Source of the DNA: Parolsenella catena
Lineage (GTDB): Bacteria; Actinomycetota; Coriobacteriia; Coriobacteriales; Atopobiaceae
Assembly: GCF_003966955.1 (NCBI RefSeq)
Contig: NZ_AP019367.1
Span: 62,001 to 126,000 of the forward strand
Length of the DNA stretch: 64,000 nt
Direction of reading: 5' to 3'
Notes under the pieces: generated by a model
The model's database searches: none
Told to the model about the DNA's origin: nothing
The model's input: the letters and a program-made list of their open reading frames with translations, nothing else
Shown here: positions 16,247-25,199 of the stretch, piece after piece
Position numbering within the stretch: the stretch's first letter is position 1
Layout: the number at the start of each line of letters is the position of its first letter
Translations under genes and position numbers: made by a program

Positions 16247-16355
16247 AGCTTCCTGGTGTGTCGTATGCTTTGGCTGTCAAATGTATGGCCAATGCAAACT
16301 TATCGATTCGCAGATTCGACGTGCCGTTTGGGGCACGCAGGAAAAGGAGATGCAC

Positions 16356-17000
16356 ATGGAAATCAATCGCATGATCGACCACACGCTGCTCAAGCCCAAC
16401 GCCACGCGCGCCCAGATTGAGAAGCTCTGCGACGAGGCGCTCGAGTATCACTTTGCCTCCGTTTGCGTGAACACCTGCTGGGTGCCCCTCTGTGCCGAGA
16501 AGCTCGCCGGCAGCGACGTCAACACCTGCTGCGTCGTGGGCTTCCCCCTGGGTGCCATGCTTCCGGCTGCCATCGCCGAGGAGACCCGCATGGCCGTCGA
16601 GGCCGGTGCCGACGAGGTCGACATGGTCATCAACGTGGGATGGCTCAAGGACGGCGACTATGATGCCGTTCGTAACCAGATTGCTGGCGTCGTCAAGGCT
16701 GCCAACGGCAAGTGCGTGAAGGTCATCATCGAGGCCTGCCTGCTCACCGACGAGGAGAAGGTTAAGGCTTGCGAGCTCTCCGTCGAGGCCGGTGCAACGT
16801 TCGTGAAGACGAGCACGGGCTTCTCGACCGGCGGCGCCACGGTGGCAGACGTGGCCCTCATGCGCAAGACCGTGGGCGACAAGTGCAAGGTCAAGGCTGC
16901 CGGCGGCATCCACACCGCCGAGGAGGCCAAGGCCATGGTCGAGGCTGGCGCAGACCGCCTTGGCTGCAGCGCTGGCGTTCAGATCATGAGCGGCTGCTAG
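16356..17000 (+). CDS. deoC: deoxyribose-phosphate aldolase (second copy)
   Basis: 214 residues from ATG 16356; AAGGAG sits 6 bases upstream, and the alternative ATG 16350 is too close to it. Catalytic residues are intact: Asp89 (DEVDMVIN), Schiff-base Lys151 (VKTSTG) and Lys180 (KAAGG). It is about 28 residues shorter than the copy at 557 and belongs to a different DeoC subgroup by its N-terminus (MIDHTLLKP). It is unusually Cys-rich in the first third. Downstream of the PTS genes, it fits cleavage of an imported, phosphorylated sugar. Confidence 0.93.
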   Translation: MEINRMIDHTLLKPNATRAQIEKLCDEALEYHFASVCVNTCWVPLCAEKLAGSDVNTCCVVGFPLGAMLPAAIAEETRMAVEAGADEVDMVINVGWLKDGDYDAVRNQIAGVVKAANGKCVKVIIEACLLTDEEKVKACELSVEAGATFVKTSTGFSTGGATVADVALMRKTVGDKCKVKAAGGIHTAEEAKAMVEAGADRLGCSAGVQIMSGC

Positions 17001-17022
17001 CTTTGCGCTCATAGACAAGAAG

Positions 17023-17054
17023 AGAGCCCCTCGCATCCGTCTGCGAGGGGCTCT
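17023..17054. terminator. bidirectional terminator between deoC and lemA
   Basis: A perfect 13-bp stem (17023-17035 with 17042-17054) with loop TCCGTC, between convergent genes. Confidence 0.85.
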
Positions 17055-17097
17055 TGTCGTATCCGGGTGTTCGCGTGGGCCAGGCCGCAGATTCAGG

Positions 17098-17646
17098 CTA
17101 GAACTTCACCTGTGGGGCCTGGGCGTCTGCGTCAGAGATCTCAAAGCCCTTCTTGGGGGCGCGGCCGCCAGCGAACAGGCTGCCGGGGAACGTCTGGATG
17201 GCGTTGTTGAACATGAGCACGCAGTCATTGAAGCTCTGGCGAGCGTAGACGATCTTGTTCTCGGTCTCCTCGAGCTGATTCTGGAGCTGCTGGAAGTTGG
17301 CGTTTGCCTTGAGCTCGGGGTAGCTTTCGGAGACGGCGAACAGCTGGCGGAGTGCTCCGGTGAGCACGTTGTTGGAGGCCATGACCTCGTCGGGCGTGGT
17401 GGCCTTCACAACGCCGTTGCGCGCGGCGATGACGGCCTCAAGCGTGCCAGACTCGTGGGAGGCATAGCCCTTGACGGTCTCCACGAGGTTGGGGATGAGG
17501 TCGGCGCGACGCTTGAGCTGGGCATTGATCTGGTCCCAGGCGTTGTCGCAACGATTGGACAGTCTCACGATGTTGTTGCTCAGGTGGATGCAGAACAGTG
17601 CGATCACGACGATGACCGCAACGACAATGACGATGCCGACGCCCAT
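17098..17646 (-). CDS. lemA: LemA family protein
   Basis: 182 residues with GGAAGGGAG upstream of ATG 17646. One N-terminal membrane helix (about 4-24) is followed by the LemA helical domain (NNIVRLSNRCDNAWDQI, RRADLIPNLVETVKGY, FPGSLFAG). LemA proteins form helical bundles at the membrane and are tied to envelope stress. They often sit next to a DUF2207/TPM protein; here a DUF2207 gene exists but is 39 kb away at 56837. Confidence 0.93.
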   Translation of the reverse strand: MGVGIVIVVAVIVVIALFCIHLSNNIVRLSNRCDNAWDQINAQLKRRADLIPNLVETVKGYASHESGTLEAVIAARNGVVKATTPDEVMASNNVLTGALRQLFAVSESYPELKANANFQQLQNQLEETENKIVYARQSFNDCVLMFNNAIQTFPGSLFAGGRAPKKGFEISDADAQAPQVKF

Positions 17647-17756
17647 GGCGCTCTCCCTTCCGTAGTGCCGCCTTGTGCGGCGCGTGAGATGAGTATACCC
17701 AGCAAACGGTGCGTATCGAGAGCCTGCGGTGCGAGTGGTTCGCCTGGGCGCGCCAC

Positions 17757-17790
17757 AAGAAAAGGCCCCGCCGGCGAACCGACGAGGCCT
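17757..17790 (-). terminator. terminator of tRNA-Ser(UGA)
   Basis: On the minus strand a 12-bp stem (two G-U pairs) closes a TTCG tetraloop and is followed by TTTTCTT. Confidence 0.85.
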
Positions 17791-17799
17791 GTGCTCTCA

Positions 17800-17890
17800 T
17801 GGCGGAGGAGGAGAGATTCGAACTCTCGAGACGGACGAGCCGCCCAACGGTTTTCAAGACCGCCGCATTCAACCGCTCTGCCACTCCTCC
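17800..17890 (-). tRNA. tRNA-Ser (anticodon UGA), CCA encoded
   Basis: The 7-bp acceptor stem GGAGGAG/CTCCTCC, anticodon loop CTTGAAA, long variable arm and GTTCGAATC T-loop are all visible. The discriminator G and CCA are encoded (17800-17802). Confidence 0.95.
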
Positions 17891-17941
17891 AGCAAAAACC
17901 AATTCTAACAGGCGCTCGGCCCTGCGGCTACGTGCGTTCTC

Positions 17942-18301
17942 CTAGTACTCCGGATTGGGATCCTCGATCTTGTCGACCTCCTGGAACGGGGCGAGCGTCG
18001 AGACCATCTTGACCACCTTGTCGTAGGGGTTGTTCACATAGTGGACCTCGCCCGGGCCGATGTGGATGAAGTCGCCCTCGCTGATGGTGTGGCAGACGCC
18101 GTCGACCACGATGTCCACCTTGCCCTCAAGGATGAAGAAGTTCTCCTCCATGACGTTGTGGTGGTGGGCCTGGAAGCTCTGGCCGGGCTGGAACTGCACG
18201 AGGGCGTAGTTCATGCGGGGGCCCTTCATCAGGTACTTGGGGCCAGAGTCACCAAAGCGGTACTCAAAGTCGTTCTCGTTGACGACAAACGTCTCTGCCA
18301 T
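17942..18301 (-). CDS. small cupin protein at the end of the lsrR-lsrK transcript; candidate P-AI-2-processing enzyme
   Basis: 119 residues with AAAGGAG upstream of ATG 18301. Both cupin motifs are complete. Motif 1 reads G40-x5-H46-x-H48-x4-E53-x6-G60, and motif 2 G76-x5-(G)P83-x-G84 region-H87-x3-N91. So a metal site of His46, His48, Glu53 and His87 is expected. It lies 73 bases after lsrK on the same strand, with a small hairpin (18322-18338) between. The Lsr locus here has LsrF but no LsrG, the isomerase that acts just before LsrF. A metal cupin of this size could do such an isomerisation, but nothing direct shows that; a sensor or unrelated role is possible. Confidence 0.8.
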   Translation of the reverse strand: MAETFVVNENDFEYRFGDSGPKYLMKGPRMNYALVQFQPGQSFQAHHHNVMEENFFILEGKVDIVVDGVCHTISEGDFIHIGPGEVHYVNNPYDKVVKMVSTLAPFQEVDKIEDPNPEY

Positions 18302-18374
18302 GATTGTTCTCCTTTGCTTATGCCCGCTTCAAGCGGGCCGTTCCTGGTTTCCTAGCGGCTAGCTGCGCTCGGGC

Positions 18375-19937
18375 CTACAGGCCGGGCGCGCGCCACATGC
18401 TCTTGGTGACGCCAGCCTCGCTCAGCTCGAACTGCTGCTTGTAGACCTTCTTCCACGTCTGATAGAGCTCCTCGTAGACGGCCGCGTTCTCCGGGTTGGG
18501 CTCGTAGGTGGTGTCGTACTTCACGACCTTGGCGGCACCCTCGGCCACGCTCGGGTAGATGCCCACGCCCGTGCCGGCGATGATCGCGGCGCCCAGGGCG
18601 GTGGCCTCCTTCACCACGGGAACCTTGACGCGCTTGCCCGTGACGTCGGCGACGATCTGGCTCCACAGCGGGCTCTTGGCCGCGCCGCCGCCAAACATGA
18701 GCTCCTCGGGCTCGTTGCCGGTTGCCTCGCGCACGAGCTCGATGTGGCCGCGGACGAGCAGCGCCGTGTTCTCGAGAATGGCGCGATAGAACGTGTACTT
18801 GTTGAACTTCTCGGGCTCGAGCTCGAAGTTGGTGAACGTCGGCGCGGCGTGAGTCCAGTGGATGTAGTTCATGATGTCGCTGAAGCAGCACACCATGCCA
18901 TAGCTGCCGGCTGGGATGTTGGCGGCCTTCTCGTTCATGACGTCATAGACGTCGCGGCCTTCGGCCTTGGCCTGTTCCTTCTCTGCCTGGCAGAAGCCAT
19001 CGCGGAACCAGCGCATGACGAGGCCGGGCTTGAACGCGAGGGCCTCGTACTGCCAGACGCCCGGTGTGGCGTGGCAGTTCACGCGCACGCGGCAGTCGGA
19101 GTCGGTCGCGGCGTTGTCGGTGTTGAACTCGTACTGCCAGAAGCTGCCGCCAAAGACGCCGGCCTGTCCGGGCAGGCACGCGCCCACGCCGATCATGCCA
19201 AGCTGGCAGTCGCCACCGCCAACGATGACGGGCGTGCCCTCGGCAAGCCCAGTGTCCGCGGCCCCCTTGGCGCTTACGGTGCCGGCGAGCTCGCCGCTCT
19301 CCTTGACGGGGCCAAAGATGTCGGTGCGCAGACCGCAGCGCTCGGCGATGCTCGGGTCCCAGTTGCGGGTCTCGAGGCTCATGATGCCGGTCGTCGAGCC
19401 GTTGGAGGGCTCAACGGCGAGCTCGCCGGTGAGCTTGTAGATGAGCCAGTCGTTGAACATGCCGATGCGGGCGGTCTTCTCGTAGACCTCGGGCATCTTG
19501 TTCTTGACCCACAGCAGGCGCGGCAGCGCGCCGAGGGCGTAGGTCTGGCCGCTCTCGCGGTACAGCTCGGCCTCAAGGTCGGGGTTCATGGCGATGAGCT
19601 CGCCCACCTCGTCGTTGCTGCGCGCATCGACGTTGGCGCAGGCCCAGATCTCCTTGCCGTCCTTGTCGTAGAGCAGGATGCCCTCGCGCATGCAGGTGGT
19701 CGAGACGGCGGCAATGTCGGAGGCGTCGATGCCCGTCTTGGCGAGGACCTCGCTCACGCACGTGCGCGCGAGCTCCCAGTTCGTGGTCCAGTCAAAGTCC
19801 ATGCTGCCGGGCCATCGGGGATCCTCGTTGTGCGTCCACTCCTTCTGGACGCAGCCCACCTGGTCGCCTTCGGTGGAGAAGATGACAGCGCGCACGCTGC
19901 CGGTTCCCGCATCCATTGCCATGAGGTACTTTGCCAT
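18375..19937 (-). CDS. lsrK: autoinducer-2 kinase LsrK (FGGY family)
   Basis: 520 residues from ATG 19937; the ATG at 19946 directly abuts AGGAG, so the later one is better spaced. The FGGY kinase fold is clear: N-terminal MAMDAGTGSVRAVIF phosphate loop, catalytic region around GGGDCQLG, and C-terminal 'FGGGAAKSPLWSQIVADVTG'. LsrK phosphorylates AI-2 (DPD) in the cytosol, trapping it and creating the LsrR inducer. Assignment over a xylulokinase rests on overall resemblance and on the complete set of lsr neighbours. It follows lsrR by 12 bases. Confidence 0.9.
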   Translation of the reverse strand: MAKYLMAMDAGTGSVRAVIFSTEGDQVGCVQKEWTHNEDPRWPGSMDFDWTTNWELARTCVSEVLAKTGIDASDIAAVSTTCMREGILLYDKDGKEIWACANVDARSNDEVGELIAMNPDLEAELYRESGQTYALGALPRLLWVKNKMPEVYEKTARIGMFNDWLIYKLTGELAVEPSNGSTTGIMSLETRNWDPSIAERCGLRTDIFGPVKESGELAGTVSAKGAADTGLAEGTPVIVGGGDCQLGMIGVGACLPGQAGVFGGSFWQYEFNTDNAATDSDCRVRVNCHATPGVWQYEALAFKPGLVMRWFRDGFCQAEKEQAKAEGRDVYDVMNEKAANIPAGSYGMVCCFSDIMNYIHWTHAAPTFTNFELEPEKFNKYTFYRAILENTALLVRGHIELVREATGNEPEELMFGGGAAKSPLWSQIVADVTGKRVKVPVVKEATALGAAIIAGTGVGIYPSVAEGAAKVVKYDTTYEPNPENAAVYEELYQTWKKVYKQQFELSEAGVTKSMWRAPGL

Positions 19938-19949
19938 GCCGTCCATCTC

Positions 19950-20909
19950 CTAATTCGAACTCTCGTACTCGATTGCCGTGTTGGTGGGGGCCTCTCCGTA
20001 GGAGAGCAGTCCCCGTGCCGTGACCTCGTCGGTGACGAGGACATTGAGGTAGCCATGCTTGAGAACCGCGTTGATCGCGGGAATCTTCACCTTGCCGCCT
20101 GCGACGCCCACGACGTTGCGCATGCCCTGGAGCGTCTCGAGGCTCGTGCTCACGATGCGGTCCTCGATGTCGGTGTCGACGGGGTTGCCGTCTGCGTCGA
20201 TGAAGTGGTTGAGGACGTCGCCCACCGCTCCCTGCATCTTGAGCAGTGCGAAGTCCGTCTTGCTCAAGATGCCGTTGCGGATGATCGTGGCCTCCTCGTC
20301 CATGCTGCCGATGCCCACGACCGTCATGTCCGCGTGGCTCGTCATGCGGTAGACGTCTTGGATGGCGGGCTCGCGCAGCAGGGCGTCTCGTAGGTTCTGC
20401 GAAGAGAGGATGAGCGGGGAGGGCGTGAGATAGAGGTGCATGGCGAACACCTCGGAGCTCACCTTGGGCAGGTAGTAGCTCACGCCGCCCGTGAGGCTCG
20501 CGACGTTGACGTCAGAGTGGCGCGTCGTGGCGAGGTTGTCGAGGATGCGCCCCGTCATGTCACCGTATCCGATGTTGAGGAAGCCGTCTGCGCGCAGGTG
20601 GTCTGCCACATACATGGAGGCGGCGCGCGCGATGCTGTTCATGAGGTCAGACTTGTGCGCCGGCGTGGGCACGATGAACGCGTCGTGAAGGCCGAACTTG
20701 GCAACGAGGTCGCGCTCGATCTCCATGCGCTCCTGGTCGTTCTGCCGGAACAGGAAGCGGATGATCCCCTCGCTGCGCGCCTCATCGAGCAGGCGGATGA
20801 CCTTGCCTCGGGAGACTCCCATGAGGGCGGAGATCTGCTGCTGGGTGTAGTTCTCCATGTAGTAGAGCCACGTTGCCTTGAGCATGAGTTGGTACTCTTC
20901 GTCGGTCAT
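19950..20909 (-). CDS. lsrR: LsrR-type (SorC family) repressor of the lsr locus
   Basis: 319 residues from ATG 20909, with GGAGG 6 bases upstream; the longer frame to 20993 lacks a ribosome site. An N-terminal helix-turn-helix (about 22-48, YTQQQISALMGVSRGKVIRLL) is followed by the SorC sugar-binding domain (LNIGYGDMTG, GGVSYY, VVGIGSM). In enterobacteria LsrR represses lsr genes until phospho-AI-2 binds. Here it is first in its own transcript with lsrK and divergent from lsrACDBF, the same layout as E. coli. Confidence 0.9.
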   Translation of the reverse strand: MTDEEYQLMLKATWLYYMENYTQQQISALMGVSRGKVIRLLDEARSEGIIRFLFRQNDQERMEIERDLVAKFGLHDAFIVPTPAHKSDLMNSIARAASMYVADHLRADGFLNIGYGDMTGRILDNLATTRHSDVNVASLTGGVSYYLPKVSSEVFAMHLYLTPSPLILSSQNLRDALLREPAIQDVYRMTSHADMTVVGIGSMDEEATIIRNGILSKTDFALLKMQGAVGDVLNHFIDADGNPVDTDIEDRIVSTSLETLQGMRNVVGVAGGKVKIPAINAVLKHGYLNVLVTDEVTARGLLSYGEAPTNTAIEYESSN

Positions 20910-20924
20910 GTCCTGCCTCCGTCC

Positions 20925-21037
20925 TTTGTTCGATAGGCTTGCATGTGTCGAACGCCCCGAGGTCTTGGCGGGTGTCCCCTGAGCGCGAATCACTTTTGTT
21001 CGGGCGATGAACAGATGTCAGCATCACGAACAAAAGT
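20925..21037. promoter_or_regulatory. candidate LsrR operators (TTTGTTCG motifs)
   Basis: ACTTTTGTTCG (20992-21002) and CGAACAAAAGT (21027-21037) form a perfect 11-bp inverted repeat with a 24-bp gap. A further TTTGTTCG lies at 20925-20932. All fall just downstream of a good lsrR promoter, where a bound repressor would block transcription. Confidence 0.55.
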
Positions 21038-21045
21038 CTGAGTTA

Positions 21046-21074
21046 GCTATACAGCGACCAAAATGGGGTGTCAA
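21046..21074 (-). promoter_or_regulatory. sigma-70-type promoter for lsrR-lsrK-cupin
   Basis: On the minus strand, TTGACA (21074-21069), 17 bases, TATAGC (21051-21046). The predicted start near 21039 is next to the inverted repeat at 20992-21037. Confidence 0.7.
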
Positions 21075-21447
21075 TCTCGTGGGGGCGAGAATCCCGTGAG
21101 GGGTCGCCTGGGCTAGGCGAATGCAATCGTCTCTGTTTCCGTTTGGGAAACTCGCACGTAAACGTTGGTGAATTCGGCTCAGGTCTGACGAAATATCCCT
21201 TAAATTATCCCGTTGATTTCCGGGCTGCCCGCGCTGGCTCGCATTCTGCCCTGGTCTCAATTGGGCCGAGAGCTCAAACCTGAAAACGGAACAATCGTCC
21301 GAGTGTCGTGCAAATTACCGTCCGCGTGCCAATTGCTACCGTTCGCTGTACGCGTAGTACGACCCCTCAAGATCAATAGATACCTTGGAATCGAAATCGA
21401 CTGATTAGTCGTGTGCAGATCATTTGTCTCAAGGGGAGGGGAATCGA
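21075..21447 (+). other. lsrA upstream region, no gene seen
   Basis: This 373-base stretch is less GC-rich than its surroundings and has no plausible ORF. It must hold the lsrA promoter; TTAAATTAT near 21198 is a possible -10 region but no -35 stands out. CGACT-N4-AGTCG near 21399 is a small inverted repeat. Confidence 0.5.
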
Positions 21448-23034
21448 ATGACCAACGAGACCCAGTCGTCGCCCGCAGCGGGCAGCGCCGACGCCCTCCG
21501 TGAGGTTGTCGAGGACATCAAGGGGCGCTCGAAGCTCCTGTCCGTCCACGACATCTACAAGTCGTTCGGAACGAACGCGGTCCTCAAGGGCATCAGCCTC
21601 GAGGTCGACCACGGAGAGGTGCTCGCCCTCATCGGCGGCAACGGCGCCGGTAAGTCCACGCTCATGAAGATCATCATGGGCATCTATTCCGCGGACAGCG
21701 GAGACGTTGTCATCGATGGCGACAAGGTGGACATCTCGAACCCGAAGGCCGCCCTCGCCCACAGCATCTATATGGTTCCTCAGGAGCCCATGCTGTTCCC
21801 GAACATGACCGTTCGCGAGAACATCACCATCGGCTTCGAGGAAAAGGCCAACGTCCTCAACGAGCGCCTCGAGAAGGTCATGGGCCAGACCGGCTGGCAC
21901 ATGGACCTCGAGCGCAAGGCCATGACGCTCTCCATCGCTGAGCAGGGCATGGTCGAGATCCTGCGCGGCCTCATGCGCAACCCCGAGGTGCTCATTCTCG
22001 ACGAGCCCACCTCCGCGCTCACGTTCGACGAGGTCCAGAGCCTGTTCAACTGCGTGCGCGAGCTGCAGAAGCAGAACATCGGCATCATCTACATCACGCA
22101 CCGTCTCGCCGAGGTGTTCGAGCTCGCCACGAGCGTCGCCATCCTTCGCGACGGCATCGTGGCCATGCAGGGCAACATCAAGGACTTCACGCGCGAGGAC
22201 CTCGTCCGCGGCCTGCTTCCGCCGGATGCTTCTAACATCCGCTCGGACACCGCCGCGGCGGCACGTGCCATCGACTACGACGCGGACCCCGTGCTGGAGC
22301 TCCAGGGCTTCTCGGGCTATGGCTTCAAGGACGTCAACCTCAAGGTCTACCCCGGTGAGATCGTGGGTATGGCTGGTGTCGTGGGCGCCGGCCGCACCGA
22401 GATGGCCACGACCATCTTTGGCATGGAGAAGCCGCTTGGCGGCAAGGTCCTGCTCGACGGCAAGGACATCACGGGCAAGAGCACGGCTGACGTCATCAAC
22501 GCCGGCATCAACTACGTGCCCGAGGACCGCTTTGCGGACGCTCTGTTCCGCATCCGCGACGTCTCCGAGAACACGACGAGCTCACTTCTGTGTGGCAAGC
22601 GCCTGGGCAACTTCCTCCTCAACTTCAAGAAGGAGGAGGAGATCTCCCAGCAGTACGTGAACGACTTCCGCACGAAGGTCACGGGCCTCGACCAGGAGGT
22701 TGGCGGCCTGTCCGGCGGCAACCAGCAGAAGATCATCATCGGCCGCATCTTTGCCTCCGAACCGCGCCTCGTCATTCTCGACGAGCCCACCCGAGGCATC
22801 GACGCAGCTGCCCGTGGCGACGTCTACGCGGTGCTCAACAAGCTTCGCGAGTCCGGCGTCTCCATCCTGCTCATCTCCTCAGACATGGAGGAGGTCGTCG
22901 AGCTCGCGGACCGTGCGGTCGTCATGTTCCAGGGTCGCATCAACAGCGAGTTCCAGAAGGCCGACATCTCGCAGGACAACCTCATGTCCGCGGCCTTCGG
23001 CGTCACCAGCGACAAGGGGGCGGTGTCGGCATGA
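21448..23034 (+). CDS. lsrA: AI-2 ABC importer ATPase LsrA (double ATPase)
   Basis: 528 residues from ATG 21448, behind a strong AGGGGAGGGG site. Two ABC cassettes in tandem: the first has Walker A GGNGAGKST and Walker B LILDEPTSAL. The second has the degenerate Walker A GVVGAGRTE typical of sugar-type (Rbs/Lsr) ATPases, with signature LSGGNQQKI and Walker B VILDEPTRGI. It powers uptake of AI-2 through LsrC and LsrD. It is first gene of lsrACDB. The same fold serves ribose importers; lsrF and lsrK nearby decide the name. Confidence 0.9.
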   Translation: MTNETQSSPAAGSADALREVVEDIKGRSKLLSVHDIYKSFGTNAVLKGISLEVDHGEVLALIGGNGAGKSTLMKIIMGIYSADSGDVVIDGDKVDISNPKAALAHSIYMVPQEPMLFPNMTVRENITIGFEEKANVLNERLEKVMGQTGWHMDLERKAMTLSIAEQGMVEILRGLMRNPEVLILDEPTSALTFDEVQSLFNCVRELQKQNIGIIYITHRLAEVFELATSVAILRDGIVAMQGNIKDFTREDLVRGLLPPDASNIRSDTAAAARAIDYDADPVLELQGFSGYGFKDVNLKVYPGEIVGMAGVVGAGRTEMATTIFGMEKPLGGKVLLDGKDITGKSTADVINAGINYVPEDRFADALFRIRDVSENTTSSLLCGKRLGNFLLNFKKEEEISQQYVNDFRTKVTGLDQEVGGLSGGNQQKIIIGRIFASEPRLVILDEPTRGIDAAARGDVYAVLNKLRESGVSILLISSDMEEVVELADRAVVMFQGRINSEFQKADISQDNLMSAAFGVTSDKGAVSA

Positions 23035-23099
23035 GCCTAGACCGCCAGTTGGTTGGAAAGTCTCTGTCAGGCAACGATGTGAGGGAAGGGGTGTAATCG

Positions 23100-24134
23100 A
23101 TGGAGAAGGTCAAGAAGCTTCTCAAGGCGCGCGAGCTCACGAGCCTGGTCTTCCTCATCGCGCTGTTCGTCATCGTTGGCGCGATGAACCCGATGTTCCT
23201 CGATCCGTCCAACGTCTCCGCGTGCTTCAACTCGTCCGTCGTCTACACGCTCGTCGCAGTTGGAATGGCCTTCGTGCTGTTCATTGGTGAGATTGACGTC
23301 TCGGTTGGCGCAAACCTCGGCCTCACGGCCGCCGTCGTGGGCACGATGCTGCGCGATGGCCAGTCGCTCGTTCTTGCCATCATCGTTGCCATCGTCATCG
23401 GCATCGTGATTGGCCTCATCAACGGCTGGGGCGTGTGCGTCATGGGAGCACCGTCGCTCATCTTCACGCTGGGCGTCAACGGCATCCTGCGCGGCCTCAT
23501 CTACCTGTACACGAACGGCGCCTGGGTCGAGAACCTGCCCAAGTCGTTCAAGGACTTTGCCTCGGTGAACCTCATCGGATCGGTGTCCGTGTACTACTGC
23601 TGCATCATCGCGCTCGTCATCGTGATCCACCTCGTGCTGACCCGCACGCGTCAGGGCCGCTACTTCGTGGCCGTTGGTGACAACGCCCAGGGCGCCACGC
23701 TCGTTGGCCTGCCCACGTTCAAGACCAAGATGCTCGCGTACGTCATCTGCGCGGTCATGGCCTCCATCGGTGGCGTGATCTTCTGCAGCCGCATTGGCTT
23801 CGTGACCCCGATGAGCGGCAACGGCTACGAGATGAAGGCCATCGCGGCCTGCGTGCTCGGCGGCATCTCGCTCGCCGGTGGCGTCGGCTCCGTGATTGGC
23901 TCCGCCATCGGTGCCGTCATCATGTCCTCCATCAGCTACCTGCTCGTGTTCATGGGCTTCTCCTCCAACTACGACAACGCCATCACGGGCATCATCCTGC
24001 TCGTCATCGTCGTCATCGACGCCGTGATCCAGCACCGTAGCCTCGTCAAGAACAAGCACGACCGTCTGCTGGCCCGCGTCTCCCAGGACGCCCCGGCCCC
24101 CAGCGTCCAGGCCGAGAAAGGCGGTGAGGCGTAA
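23100..24134 (+). CDS. lsrC: AI-2 ABC importer permease LsrC
   Basis: 344 residues, about 8-10 membrane helices, BPD_transp_2 (ribose-type) permease. The landmarks are 'DVSVGANLGLTAAVVG' after helix 2 and 'CVLGGISLAGGVGSVIG' near the C-terminus. The ribosome site is a purine-rich GGGAAGGGG upstream of ATG 23100. It shares its stop and the lsrD start by one base (TAATG). Confidence 0.88.
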   Translation: MEKVKKLLKARELTSLVFLIALFVIVGAMNPMFLDPSNVSACFNSSVVYTLVAVGMAFVLFIGEIDVSVGANLGLTAAVVGTMLRDGQSLVLAIIVAIVIGIVIGLINGWGVCVMGAPSLIFTLGVNGILRGLIYLYTNGAWVENLPKSFKDFASVNLIGSVSVYYCCIIALVIVIHLVLTRTRQGRYFVAVGDNAQGATLVGLPTFKTKMLAYVICAVMASIGGVIFCSRIGFVTPMSGNGYEMKAIAACVLGGISLAGGVGSVIGSAIGAVIMSSISYLLVFMGFSSNYDNAITGIILLVIVVIDAVIQHRSLVKNKHDRLLARVSQDAPAPSVQAEKGGEA

Positions 24135-25174
24135 TGGATAAGGTCAAGAAGCTCCTCTCGAGGGGCCAGGCTAGCTGGAACCTCATCCTCATTGCCCTGC
24201 TCGTCCTCGAGTTCGTGATCTTCGGCGCGGCAAACCCCAAGTTCCTGCGCCCCCAGCTGCTCTTCACCGCGGTGAACGACAACCTCGCCGTGTTCATGCT
24301 GGCCCTGTTCGTCACGCTCGTCATGTGCACCGGCGGCATCGACATCCAGGTGGCGTCGCTCGTGGGCCTCACGTCAATCATCATCGGCGTGGCCTGGCAA
24401 GACTTCGGCTTCTCCATCTGGGGTGCGTGCGCCCTGGCAACCGTGGTCGTCTGCCTGTGCGGTGCCCTCTCGGGCTTCTTCATCGCCTACTGCAGGGTGC
24501 AAGCGATGGTCATCACCCTGGGCGGCAGCTTCCTGTACTCCGGTCTCGCCCTGCTCGTCTCCACGCTTTCCAGCACGGCGTCCTACGAGTCCATCAGCGG
24601 TTTCCCGGATGACTTCAAGTTCATCGCCAACTACCAGGTCGGTGGCGTGATCCCGTTCCAGATTCTCATCTATGCCGCAATGCTTGTCGTGGCGTTCATC
24701 CTGCTCCACAAGACCAAGTACGGCCGCAAGATCATTCTCACCGGCGTAAATCAGTCGGCTGCCGAATATTCCGGCATTCACACTCGCCGCGTGATAATGT
24801 CCACTTACGTTCTGAGCGCCCTGGCGGCCGCCATTGCCGGCATCGTTCTCACTGCGTACCTGGGGACTGCAAAGTCTGACCTCGGTGGCGACCTCACGAT
24901 GGACATCATCACGGCCGTCGTCCTTGGTGGCACGCTCTCCACGGGTGGCAAGGGCTCGGTCATCGGCACGGCGCTCGCGTCGCTCGCCATCGCGCTTCTC
25001 CGCTTCGGTCTTCCTCTGTGCTTCAAGATCGGCACCCAGTATCTGGATATCCCGGTGGGCATCCTGCTCGTCGCGGTTATCGTCGGGCGTTCTGCAGCGA
25101 CCAATACGGGAATCGTCCCGTGGCTGCGCTCGCTGTTCGCAAGGAAGGGTAGTTCTAAGGCAAGTGCCCAGTAA
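24134..25174 (+). CDS. lsrD: AI-2 ABC importer permease LsrD
   Basis: 346 residues, paralogue of LsrC with the same landmarks (GGIDIQVASLVGLTSI; VVLGGTLSTGGKGSVIG). Its start overlaps the lsrC stop by one base, so the two are translationally coupled, as expected for a heterodimeric channel. Confidence 0.88.
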   Translation: MDKVKKLLSRGQASWNLILIALLVLEFVIFGAANPKFLRPQLLFTAVNDNLAVFMLALFVTLVMCTGGIDIQVASLVGLTSIIIGVAWQDFGFSIWGACALATVVVCLCGALSGFFIAYCRVQAMVITLGGSFLYSGLALLVSTLSSTASYESISGFPDDFKFIANYQVGGVIPFQILIYAAMLVVAFILLHKTKYGRKIILTGVNQSAAEYSGIHTRRVIMSTYVLSALAAAIAGIVLTAYLGTAKSDLGGDLTMDIITAVVLGGTLSTGGKGSVIGTALASLAIALLRFGLPLCFKIGTQYLDIPVGILLVAVIVGRSAATNTGIVPWLRSLFARKGSSKASAQ

Positions 25175-25199
25175 GGGGCAAAGAAAAGGGAGGTTCGTT

